A stretch of DNA of 58,107 bases from Rhodopirellula sp. SM50 (GTDB lineage: Bacteria > Planctomycetota > Planctomycetia > Pirellulales > Pirellulaceae). A model generated the notes under the pieces. It did no database searches and was not told where the DNA came from. It worked only from the letters and a program-made list of their open reading frames with translations. The stretch lies in NCBI RefSeq assembly GCF_002289565.1, contig NZ_NTFY01000088.1, positions 1 to 58,107 of the forward strand. Reading direction: 5' to 3'. This document shows, in pieces, positions 35,317-42,817 of the stretch (position 1 is the first letter of the stretch; each line of letters begins with the position of its first letter). A program made the position numbers and the translations under genes.

Positions 35317-35415
35317 GGAACCAACCGAATCGTTTGAGCTGATCGCTACATGTGGCCTGTACGAGCACGAAGAACGTTTGTGTTCAACTCCAAAACGGGA
35401 CCGATCGCGATTCCT

Positions 35416-35431
35416 TGGAACGAGAAATGCA
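35416..35431 (+). promoter_or_regulatory. Predicted sigma-54 promoter upstream of a broken baeRF gene
   Basis: TGGAACG-AGAA-ATGCA, matching the promoter at 39384 in all but the spacer. It lies about 70 bp before ATG 35487. Confidence 0.5.
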
Positions 35432-35486
35432 CTTAGCTCATTTAAGCGAGTTGCATTTCACAACGCGTTCAAAAAGAAGGTCAATC

Positions 35487-35932
35487 ATGCGACAAGTATC
35501 CAGCGAGCGTTTTCTTGAGCTTCTAGCGGCTCATGAGTCAAGGTCGGTCCCGAGTCGCTCGACGCGAATGAACTGCGCGAGCGGGCTTGGAAGACACTCG
35601 AACCGACGTACCTGAATCGGCTATCCGAACTGACCGAGAAGTTTGGGGCAGCGCGTTCTGGCGGGCAAGGATCAGGCGATCTTTCGGACGTTGCCAAAGC
35701 GGCGGTTGCAGATCAAGTGGCAACGCTATTGCTGGAGGCGGATCGTGCTATGCCCGGCGTGCTCGACCGAAACACTGGAGCGGTCAGCACATCCAAAGCT
35801 ACAACGCCCCACGTCGACGATATGCTTGACGATCTAGCCGAATTGGTGCTGTCCAAAGGCGGCGAAGTCATCATCGTTCCGAAAGAACGCATGCCGACGA
35901 ATTCGGGCTTGGCTGCAATTTATCGGTTTTGA
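35487..35932 (+). pseudogene. baeRF-family (eRF1-like) protein, internally deleted and frameshifted
   Basis: The ATG frame gives MRQVSSERFLELLAAHE, like the start of bacterial eRF1-related proteins, then shifts. From about 35540 a second frame reads LDANELRERAWKTLEPTYLN, RLSELTEKFGAARSGGQGSG, then VATLLLEADRAMPGVLDRNT and ends GGEVIIVPKERMPTNSGLAA plus IYRF. This is the conserved C-terminal third of baeRF proteins (about 380 residues when intact). The middle of the protein is gone. The promoter and ribosome site (AAGAAGG) are still intact. Confidence 0.65.
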
Positions 35933-35993
35933 CAAGCTCGAGTTTGCGCCCCCATGAACCCGCATGAAAACGAGCGATGGTCGAATACTCTGA

Positions 35994-36236
35994 ATGGGCA
36001 CCCTGGACGATTCAACAAAGCAACTCGGTGATCCGGACTTTGTCCAACCGGTCAAAGAGGTGCTGGGGGCGGTTGGCACGGGGATAGGTGTTGGTGTGCA
36101 GGCTTTAGCCGCCCTGGGTCCCGGCGTAGCAGCGACGGGGAGTCGCCTGAAGGCTAGACACCAACGGTTGCTGAATTCTTTTTTCCGAGCCCGTGCCATT
36201 CGTGTTAGCGGCGGTTGGGCCGATGTTGGCCAATAG
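35994..36236 (+). CDS. Short open frame, unrecognised
   Basis: An 80-residue frame (MGTLDDSTKQLGDPDFVQPV, then a Gly/Val/Ala-rich stretch VGTGIGVGVQALAALGPGVA). No ribosome site precedes it and no family is recognised. It lies between two damaged or duplicated stress genes and may be a chance frame. Confidence 0.2.
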   Translation: MGTLDDSTKQLGDPDFVQPVKEVLGAVGTGIGVGVQALAALGPGVAATGSRLKARHQRLLNSFFRARAIRVSGGWADVGQ

Positions 36237-36357
36237 ACGAGGGGCGCCGATGCGATGCAGTCGTTGGGATTGCCCCGAGGTACCGATGGCTCAGCCTCTG
36301 TAACGCTACAAGCGGCATTTGCTTGAGTTTCGAGAGTTCAAATCACAGGAGAACCAC

Positions 36358-36843
36358 ATGTCAACGACAGCAGCTAAACCCATTCGACGCATTCTCTTTC
36401 CCACGGACTTTTCACCAGCCGCCAACGCTGCTTTCGAGTACGCCGAGCGTCTTGCTGCCAGTACCGGCGCAGGGCTACTCGTTCTACATGTTCCTCAAGA
36501 CTCGGCAACTGTCGGCCCCCTGAACAATGTGGACAGCAAAAAGAGACGCCAGCTACAGGCCGTGCAATCCCAGTTGTCCGAAGTTGATATCGAACGTATT
36601 TTTTACGCCGGATCACCAGGCGAAGTCATCTGCTGGATCGCTCAGGAACATCGGTGCGACCAGATCGTATTGGGAACGCATGGGCGCACCGGTTTGATCA
36701 ATCTATTGATGGGTAGCGTCGCCGAATACGTTGTCCGCCACGCGCGGTGTCCGGTGCTGACCGTTCCGACTCGGCCCCGTGGTGAAGCCCCCCTAAAGGA
36801 CCCTGCCATCGATTTTCCCCCGTCATTGATACAGCCGTTGTAG
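36358..36843 (+). CDS. Universal stress protein, single domain
   Basis: A 161-residue protein (RRILFPTDFSPAANAAFEYA). The nucleotide loop CDQIVLGTHGRTGLINLLMG then SVAEYVVRHARCPVLTV is the intact ATP-binding G-2x-G-9x-G-[ST] motif. A proline-rich tail ends SLIQPL. CACAGGAGAACCAC precedes ATG 36358. A 5'-truncated paralogue with nearly the same C-terminus lies at 46039. No sigma-54-like site was found upstream. Confidence 0.92.
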   Translation: MSTTAAKPIRRILFPTDFSPAANAAFEYAERLAASTGAGLLVLHVPQDSATVGPLNNVDSKKRRQLQAVQSQLSEVDIERIFYAGSPGEVICWIAQEHRCDQIVLGTHGRTGLINLLMGSVAEYVVRHARCPVLTVPTRPRGEAPLKDPAIDFPPSLIQPL

Positions 36844-36855
36844 CGAGCTGGCCCC

Positions 36856-37083
36856 ATGCAACAGCGAGTTAACGCGACAATCAATGACGAAACGCTCGCC
36901 AAAGATGGCGGACTCGCTCCTGCGGTTCGCACTGCGATCGACAATGCTCGCAGTCGCTTCCAACTAAGATTCGAACAGTGGAAGAGCGAGAGCGGAAGCA
37001 CTATCAGCGAACCTACTTCAACAACGCGCGGTCCTCAGGAATGTAGCCACGCACTCAAACAATCAATTCAACGCTCAGAATAA
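36856..37083 (+). pseudogene. Fragment of a HAD-ATPase gene start
   Basis: MQQRVNATINDETLAKDGGL then APAVRTAIDNARSRF is a decayed copy of the start of the gene at 39536 (MRLRVIATDYDGTIAKDGVL). The nucleophile DYDGT has become INDET, so catalytic function is lost, and similarity ends after about 36 residues. It directly follows a Usp gene. Confidence 0.6.
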
Positions 37084-37089
37084 AACCAG

Positions 37090-37518
37090 TCGACGCGAAC
37101 ACCCTGCAATATCTGCGTCTCACTGGACGCGGCAACAGTGTCGTTCTGGTCGAAGCCTACACGCGTCAGCAAGGTTTATTTCGGACCGACGACGCAGTCG
37201 CGCCGAACTTCAGCGAAATCCTCGATTTTGACTTGAGTAAGGTCGAACCCAGCGTCGCCGGCCCGACGCGGCCACAAGACCGCGTCGCACTGGGCGGCGT
37301 CAGAGAGTCATTCCAAACTGTCTTCGACGGCGCGGCTGCTGATGCGAGCCCGGAAGAACTCGCGCGTTTCAAGGCGGAAGGCGGCGCGAAGGCCAGTGGA
37401 TATTTCAAAGCCTCAAAAGAGAATTTGGAACAACCTACCGCCGCAGCATCGGTGACCGACGGCTCGGTTGTCATCGCGGCCATTACCAGTTGCACGAATA
37501 CCTCGAATCCGTCGCTCT
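37090..37518 (+). pseudogene. Aconitase central fragment
   Basis: The plus strand reads NTLQYLRLTGRGNSVVLVEA, YTRQQGLFRTDDAVAPNFSE, PTRPQDRVALGGVRESF and VVIAAITSCTNTSNPS, which is the middle of aconitate hydratase including one iron-sulfur ligand region (CTNTSNPS). Both ends are missing: it begins abruptly and at 37518 joins a glutaminase fragment on the opposite strand. A non-functional piece. Confidence 0.75.
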
Positions 37519-37750
37519 GGATCGAGAAACGTTCGTCGTTGTCACCAACGCCATATTCGTCGCCCCCAATCGTGACCAGATGCATACCGAACTTGTTCGG
37601 ATCGATGCCGCCCAGCTGCGGGATATAGCTCGCTACCTTCCCAGAGTCGATCTTGATGGCCGAACCGTGAATTCTGTCGAGTATTTCTTGAAATGACGCT
37701 GATTGATTCACTCTGCTGTTCTGCTCTAGTTTACTGATGAATTGAGTCAT
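37516..37750 (-). pseudogene. Glutaminase (GlsA) N-terminal fragment
   Basis: From ATG 37750 the minus strand reads FQEILDRIHGSAIKIDSGKV then ASYIPQLGGIDPNKFGMHLV and ERFSIQS, the N-terminal part of serine-dependent glutaminase up to the catalytic Ser-containing SIQSISK motif, where it breaks off into the aconitase fragment. A second, differently deleted glutaminase remnant is at 41343. Confidence 0.75.
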
Positions 37751-37806
37751 ACGAGCGGCTGTCGCATGCCAATGGGCTCTGGCCTGGCTGCGATTTACCG
37801 GTTGCA
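37751..37806 (+). pseudogene. baeRF C-terminal scrap
   Basis: The plus strand reads RMPMGSGLAAIYRLQ, matching the last residues of the baeRF-type protein at 35932 (RMPTNSGLAAIYRF). Only this tail is left. Confidence 0.45.
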
Positions 37807-37812
37807 GATGAC

Positions 37813-39033
37813 TCAGTCTAACTTTCGCGCCGCACCGGCCCCCACTCCCATCCCGAGTTTGAATAGGAGGACGACGAATAGAAAAAGAATGGAATAGGTC
37901 CAGTCCTGAGTCAAATCAAACAGCCAACCGAAGAGCATCGGACCGGTTGCCGCGACGCAGTAACCGATCGACTGGGCCATTCCCGAAAGCTCCGTGGCGG
38001 ATTCAGTGTCGCTGGACCGAAGGACGATGAACAGGAGCGCCAACCCGAAGGAGCCGCCCAATACAAAGCCGATCAGCGAAACCCATAACGTGATCCATCC
38101 CCCCTGATCCAACAAGATCCCGGCAAGACCAATTGACTCGACCACTGTCAAAAGCCATACGATACTGCGTTGGTCCGCTCTCATGCCAGCGAACATGGGA
38201 ATCAGAAAAGAGCCAAGGATGCCCATCGCTTGTGACAAAGCGAGCATCCAGCCTGAATGCGACGCATCGTAGCCTCTGCTCATCAGGATGGCAGGCAACC
38301 ACGCCAAGACGACGTAGAACGTGAGCGACTGGAGCCCCATAAAGAGTGCGACTTGCCAAGCCAACGTCGAGCCGCCGAGATGTTTCATGGCCTTTGAGAA
38401 ACTTCGATTGGGTTCCGATCTCACCAAGCGACGAACCTGCGGCAACCAAACGACGAAGGCAACGACGGCAGCGATCGACCAGACGCCAAGCGATCCTCGC
38501 CAGCCCAGTTGGAGATCATTGGCCAACGGGACGCTGATACCCGCTGCCAGCGCAGCCCCCAATCCCATCATGCTTGAATAGAGACTCGTGACGAATCCAG
38601 AACGGGAGGCGAAATTGCGTTTCGTCAGACTCGGCAGCAGCACGTTGCCAAACGCAATCGCGATTCCCACAAGGAGCGTGCCGAGATACAAGGCCGGCAG
38701 CCAAGCAATAGACCGCACCGCCGCACCTATTGCCAACAGTGCCATCGCCCCGAGCAACGTGCCGCCGATACCAAACCGCCGCGTACACAAAGGCGTTAAG
38801 GTTGAGATAATTCCAAACGCGATCAGCGGTAACGTCGTCAACAGACCCAACTGTGAACTGGACAGGCCCGTCGTCTGCCGTATGTCTTCGACCAATGGCC
38901 CAACGCTTGCCAGTGCCGGACGCAGGTTGACGGCAACGAGCAGGATGCCCCAGATCAACAAGGGGTTCGTCGAGCGCAACTCGTTTTGCACAGGTTGGAC
39001 TGACGACGGTTCGCGCGTAGAGACGCGACACAC
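37813..39033 (-). CDS. MFS transporter, cyanate/nitroimidazole (CynX/NimT) type
   Basis: About 406 residues with 12 helices. The family start is NPLLIWGILLVAVNLRPALA, then SVGPLVEDIRQTTGLSSSQL. The earlier ATG at 39162 lies upstream of the predicted promoter at 39132, so translation must begin later; GTG 39033 is the first in-frame candidate after it. CynX/NimT-type carriers export or import small organic anions or drugs. The gene is divergent from the HAD-ATPase gene and shares its activator array. Confidence 0.85.
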   Translation of the reverse strand: MCRVSTREPSSVQPVQNELRSTNPLLIWGILLVAVNLRPALASVGPLVEDIRQTTGLSSSQLGLLTTLPLIAFGIISTLTPLCTRRFGIGGTLLGAMALLAIGAAVRSIAWLPALYLGTLLVGIAIAFGNVLLPSLTKRNFASRSGFVTSLYSSMMGLGAALAAGISVPLANDLQLGWRGSLGVWSIAAVVAFVVWLPQVRRLVRSEPNRSFSKAMKHLGGSTLAWQVALFMGLQSLTFYVVLAWLPAILMSRGYDASHSGWMLALSQAMGILGSFLIPMFAGMRADQRSIVWLLTVVESIGLAGILLDQGGWITLWVSLIGFVLGGSFGLALLFIVLRSSDTESATELSGMAQSIGYCVAATGPMLFGWLFDLTQDWTYSILFLFVVLLFKLGMGVGAGAARKLD

Positions 39034-39131
39034 GCGCTCGGTGTGACCAGGGCTTTCGATTCTGAACCTCCCATGCGGGGTAGAGATGTGGATTGAATTT
39101 TGGTGAGTTTCAGTGAGGGAGTCTACCAGAT

Positions 39132-39147
39132 AGCAAACGTTGGTCCA
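39132..39147 (-). promoter_or_regulatory. Predicted sigma-54 promoter of the MFS gene
   Basis: Minus strand reads TGGACCA-ACGT-TTGCT. The array at 39296 is about 150-180 bp upstream. Confidence 0.55.
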
Positions 39148-39295
39148 TGGAGCTCGCCCCAACCAATCTCTTTCTGACTCGAGCCGGATGATACACGTCG
39201 ATCAAACAAAATCATTGGATTGTAGAAGCAGGAAATTCGTGCTCTTTGCTCATCTTTTCATCGGTCAGTTCACGCACCCGCTCCGCCACGTTTGT

Positions 39296-39331
39296 CAACG
39301 CGAGTTTCGTACCGGCAACCGGAGTTGTCTG
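39296..39331. promoter_or_regulatory. Tandem dyads 20 bp apart, predicted activator array
   Basis: GTCAAC-GCGA-GTTTCG (39296-39311) and GGCAAC-CGGA-GTTGTC (39316-39331), nearly identical to 35281-35316. It lies between divergent sigma-54-like promoters. Confidence 0.55.
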
Positions 39332-39383
39332 ATCAAGGTCGTCCCACGCTGCGTTTGACACGCGCCGCTGCGCTTTTTAGTCG

Positions 39384-39399
39384 TGGAACGGTAGATGCA
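39384..39399 (+). promoter_or_regulatory. Predicted sigma-54 promoter of the HAD-ATPase gene
   Basis: TGGAACG-GTAG-ATGCA, 60-85 bp from the dyads and about 140 bp before ATG 39536. Confidence 0.5.
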
Positions 39400-39535
39400 C
39401 TGAGTCGATGCACCGTGTTCGACCAAAGGCGATCGTTTTCCAGTACTGCTCCATCGCATTCTAGGAGGAGATTGAGATGCTCGAAACTTCGGCCATGAGA
39501 CACAACGAATCCAAGCCCAAAAATAGGACTGCCCC

Positions 39536-41272
39536 ATGCGTTTACGAGTGATTGCGACCGACTACGACGGAACGATTGCCAAAGATGGTGTTCTTGATCC
39601 GGCAGTTCGCGCGGCGATTTCCAATGCTCGCAAGCGCGGCGTCCTCGTCGTGATCGTGACTGGACGGATTCTATCAGAGCTTCGTCATGTTGCCGGCTGC
39701 CTCGATTTTGTCGACGGTGTGGTTGCAGAGAACGGAGCTGTGGTTGCGCTTCCCAACGGTCACGTCACGTTGCTGGGAGCGCCGCCGCCATTGGCGCTGA
39801 TCGAAAAACTGACCGAGCGAGGGATCGACTTCAAAGTGGGTCGATGCGTTGTCGAAATGGATGCGGAGTTGGCAAACGTCGCGATTGAGTTGATACGGCA
39901 GCTAGAACTGCCATTGTCAATCACGTTCAATCGCGGGCGGATGATGTTGCTGCCGGGTTCGATCAGCAAAGCAGGCGGACTGCGCGCGTTGCTCGATACC
40001 CTGGGTGCTTCCGTCCACAACGCTGTCGGAATTGGCGATGCGGAAAATGATCATGAGTTGCTGAGTTGCTGTGAGCACGGTGTCGCTGTGTCTTGGGGCT
40101 CGTCACGCTTGAAGAAAGCAGCCGGGCATGTGATCGAAGGCGACGGACCGGCAGCAGTCGCCCGGTATATCGAACGAATCTCCGCCGAAATTCGTTTACC
40201 AGTCGAAACGACGACACACCGCAAACTGATCTTGGAAGAGGTCGAAGGCGAGACGCCGTTTGAAATGTCTATCCGCGGCCGAAATGTCTTGGTCGCCGGA
40301 GACACGAAAAGCGGTAAATCTTGGCTCGCGGGTCTACTGATTGAGCAACAGATCCTGCAGGGCTATACGGTCTATGCGTTTGATCCCGAAGGCGACTACA
40401 GCAGCTTGGCGGCGCTTCCTAATACGGTCGTACTCGGTGGAGGTCGGCTGCTTCCACACGGTGATGATTTGTCGATGTTGTTGGCGCAGGGACTGAGCGT
40501 CATCCTGAACTTGTCCCATCTCCAACATCATGAGAAACGCGAATACATCCAACGCCACATGCCCTTGGTCGCTCAAAATCGTCGCGAGCGAGGGTTCCCG
40601 CATCGCATTCTGCTCGACGAGTGCCACTATTTCTTGGATGGATCGCACGATGAACGCCTGATTGACCCGGAGCTTGATAGTTACACGTTGGTAACGTACC
40701 GGCCTTCGCTATTGCCCCAAAGCGTGCTGAAGTTGATTGATGTCGTGGCGGTGACCCGACTCGCTGAACAGCAAGAAGTGGATGCATTGAGAGACATGCT
40801 CGAGGGCACCCAACTTGAATCACTCGACACCTACGATTGGTATGACCAGCTTGCGAAACTTGGGATCACGGAAGCGGCATTGTTGCCCCCGACGAAGGAG
40901 GCCGGGCGACGCCTGCGACTTTTCACCGTCGCCCCAAGGTTGACGACGCACGTTCGTCATCGCACGAAGTACTTCGACATCCCGGTTCCGGACGAACGTC
41001 GGTTTGTCTTTACCGACAATGGCCAGGCGATCGGCGAAACCGCGGCAACTCTCCGAGAATTGACATCGGCGGCGAAAAGGGTCTGCCCCGAAGTGCTGTC
41101 CAATCACAACAAGCATCACGACTTTTCACGTTGGATTACAAGTCTGTTCTGCGATCATGATCTAGCGAATGAAGTGCGGCAGTTGGAATTGAAGCATAGG
41201 CTCAACGGCGTGCAGGCAGATTTCGCGGACAAGCTGTCCGAGACAATCGAAAAGCGATACGAGAGCCATTGA
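39536..41272 (+). CDS. HAD phosphatase fused to a HerA/DUF87-like P-loop ATPase
   Basis: A 578-residue two-part protein. Residues 1-215 are a Cof-type HAD phosphatase: DYDGTIAKDG (Asp 9, Asp 11), VVIVTGR (37-43), and GIGDAENDHELL (165-176). Residues 235-560 are a P-loop ATPase: Walker A GDTKSGKSW (255-263), strand YAFDPEGDYSS as in DUF87/HerA proteins, Walker B RILLDECHYF (357-366). A sugar-phosphate-like phosphatase and a DNA- or protein-motor-type ATPase in one chain suggests a signalling or repair role that I cannot name. Under a predicted sigma-54 promoter; a decayed copy of its start lies at 36856. Confidence 0.85.
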   Translation: MRLRVIATDYDGTIAKDGVLDPAVRAAISNARKRGVLVVIVTGRILSELRHVAGCLDFVDGVVAENGAVVALPNGHVTLLGAPPPLALIEKLTERGIDFKVGRCVVEMDAELANVAIELIRQLELPLSITFNRGRMMLLPGSISKAGGLRALLDTLGASVHNAVGIGDAENDHELLSCCEHGVAVSWGSSRLKKAAGHVIEGDGPAAVARYIERISAEIRLPVETTTHRKLILEEVEGETPFEMSIRGRNVLVAGDTKSGKSWLAGLLIEQQILQGYTVYAFDPEGDYSSLAALPNTVVLGGGRLLPHGDDLSMLLAQGLSVILNLSHLQHHEKREYIQRHMPLVAQNRRERGFPHRILLDECHYFLDGSHDERLIDPELDSYTLVTYRPSLLPQSVLKLIDVVAVTRLAEQQEVDALRDMLEGTQLESLDTYDWYDQLAKLGITEAALLPPTKEAGRRLRLFTVAPRLTTHVRHRTKYFDIPVPDERRFVFTDNGQAIGETAATLRELTSAAKRVCPEVLSNHNKHHDFSRWITSLFCDHDLANEVRQLELKHRLNGVQADFADKLSETIEKRYESH

Positions 41273-41342
41273 AACAATGCCAAATGCGATCTACCTACTT
41301 CGGTGGAAAGCACGCCAACATGTCGCTGACGGTCGTGCGAAT

Positions 41343-41600
41343 TCAACGTCCATCCAAATGCGAAATCCAAAAGATCGACAGCCCCGTTTGATTTGCGAGT
41401 CGTTCCGGGGCGCGAAAGCCGGCTGCCGAATTGCCTTTGCTGTTCAGGCGCGGACTCCATACGGCCATAGCGTAGTGAACTAGGTGAACAACAGCGATGC
41501 CACCTAACCGCGGAATATAGGACGCAAACTTCCCAGAGTCGGACTTGATGGCCGAACCGTGAATGCTGCCGAGAGCCGCTTGAAAAGCGTTTGCGATGCG
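41343..41600 (-). pseudogene. Glutaminase with large internal deletion
   Basis: The minus strand reads FQAALGSIHGSAIKSDSGKF then ASYIPRLGG, the N-terminus of glutaminase, and runs directly into MAVWSPRLNSKGNSAAGFRA then ERLANQTGLSIF, its C-terminus. The roughly 200 residues between, with the catalytic Ser and Lys, are missing. Compare the other remnant at 37516. Confidence 0.7.
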
Positions 41601-41725
41601 GTCTTCCTAAACGCCAGCAGCCGGAACGCATTTAATACAACGACAATTGTTGAGCCTTCGTGAAGCACTACGGCGGGCCCGATGGAAAAACCCAAGAGCG
41701 TCGCTGGAACAAGCAACGCGACCAT
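41601..41725 (-). pseudogene. P1B-type metal ATPase C-terminal scrap
   Basis: LLGFSIGPAVVLHEGSTIVV then VLNAFRLLAF is the last membrane helix region of Zn/Cd/Cu P-type ATPases (HEGSTxxVVxNxxRLL). Nothing else of the pump is present. It abuts the glutaminase remnant on the same strand. Confidence 0.6.
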
Positions 41726-41945
41726 ATGCTCGTCCGGGAGTTCGGGAAGCAGTAATTGAACATCGAACCGGACCTTGTCTCGAATGTTCGGTTTATCTTG
41801 CGTGATTGACTGTCTGTACGGACGGCTCGACGGCCGCTCTATGCTGAGATGCTGAGAATCACTGATTGTATCACTTGACGTCGATCAACGCATTGCCGCG
41901 AGGTCATTCACAGAGTCACTTCAGCACTGCGGCTCGTTGTCGACG

Positions 41946-42680
41946 TCAGTAGGCTCCATAGGCGAGCATGATGGCCGCCATGGCGGCCATTGAGACATCT
42001 TCGACCAGCGTGACAGTTGTCATTGGCAGATCAAACACCGTGCCAAGGCAGGCGCATTGTATCTTGCGTTTCTGCAGCAAGCTTCGCAGCACACCGACTG
42101 AACCGATTGACATGACGATCAGGGTGATTGCATTCGTCCAGAACAATTCAAAGTGCAGCAGATACGCAAAGCCCAAGGCCACTTCGATGAACGGATACGC
42201 AAAGCCGTATCCTCGAAACCTGGACGCGATCACGTCGTACGTCTGGAAAGCGTCCGTGAATCCACGCAGGTCCAGCAGCTTAAAAAAGCCAAATACGACG
42301 AAGAACCCACCCATGAAGTCACTCATGTAATCCATCCAGCTCCACGCCCCTGAGCGAAGCTGAAGGATCGCGCAACCAGCGAGCAGAAACGTGACAATCA
42401 GGATGAGCGGGTAATAGGTCGACAGCATAGATTTCGCGTCAGTCGCAGAGGTCGATGCTGGCGTTTCGCCTGAGACTTCCTCAGCGGAATAGTCACCCGC
42501 AGAGGCCACGGCTCCCGCGATACGGTTGGAATCGATTGCTGATCCTTCAACACGCGCCCGTGGTGGATTGAGCGTGACGGCTGCCGAATCGACTTCGCTC
42601 AATTCAGACAATGCGTTCGTGAGTGTTTCCACGCAAGACTGGCAGTGCATGCCGGTTACCTCATAAGTCTTCTCCATCAC
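41946..42680 (-). CDS. Heavy-metal-associated domain fused to a MauE/DoxX-like membrane domain
   Basis: A 244-residue protein. Residues 1-68 are a heavy-metal-associated domain with the metal site GMHCQSC (10-16). After a linker come four helices, first LILIVTFLLAGCAILQL, and a C-terminal part with CACLGTVFDLPMTTVTLVED, where two Cys could bind metal or form a disulfide, as in MauE-type methylamine utilisation membrane proteins. Such fusions are annotated as heavy-metal transporters without direct proof. It follows the catalase gene by 137 bp on the same strand. Confidence 0.8.
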   Translation of the reverse strand: MMEKTYEVTGMHCQSCVETLTNALSELSEVDSAAVTLNPPRARVEGSAIDSNRIAGAVASAGDYSAEEVSGETPASTSATDAKSMLSTYYPLILIVTFLLAGCAILQLRSGAWSWMDYMSDFMGGFFVVFGFFKLLDLRGFTDAFQTYDVIASRFRGYGFAYPFIEVALGFAYLLHFELFWTNAITLIVMSIGSVGVLRSLLQKRKIQCACLGTVFDLPMTTVTLVEDVSMAAMAAIMLAYGAY

Positions 42681-42707
42681 CTTGTTCCTCGCTTCATTCG
42701 TTTTGAT

Positions 42708-42770
42708 AGTCGCCGAATCGCTCTGCCGGTTCGTTGGCTAGATTCCGAGCGACGGAGTGATCTGGCGACT
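42708..42770. repeat. Palindromic repeat, family A
   Basis: Arms AGTCGCCGAATCGCTCTG (42708-42725) and CGGAGTGATCTGGCGACT (42753-42770) pair imperfectly. It lies 28 bp ahead of the metal-domain gene at 42680. Confidence 0.5.
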
Positions 42771-42817
42771 GTTGCTGTTCTAACCATTTGCGCACCACGA
42801 GCAGCGACAATGGCGCA

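Noticed and set aside
36236..36357. Possible sigma-54 site ahead of the Usp gene at 36358
   Set aside because: TTGC words are present but none has GG at the required ten-base spacing; this gene probably uses another promoter.
41866..41885. TTGACGTCGATCAACG near a gene-free spacer
   Set aside because: Half-sites are in a different order and spacing from the dyad family and no -24/-12 site or gene start follows.
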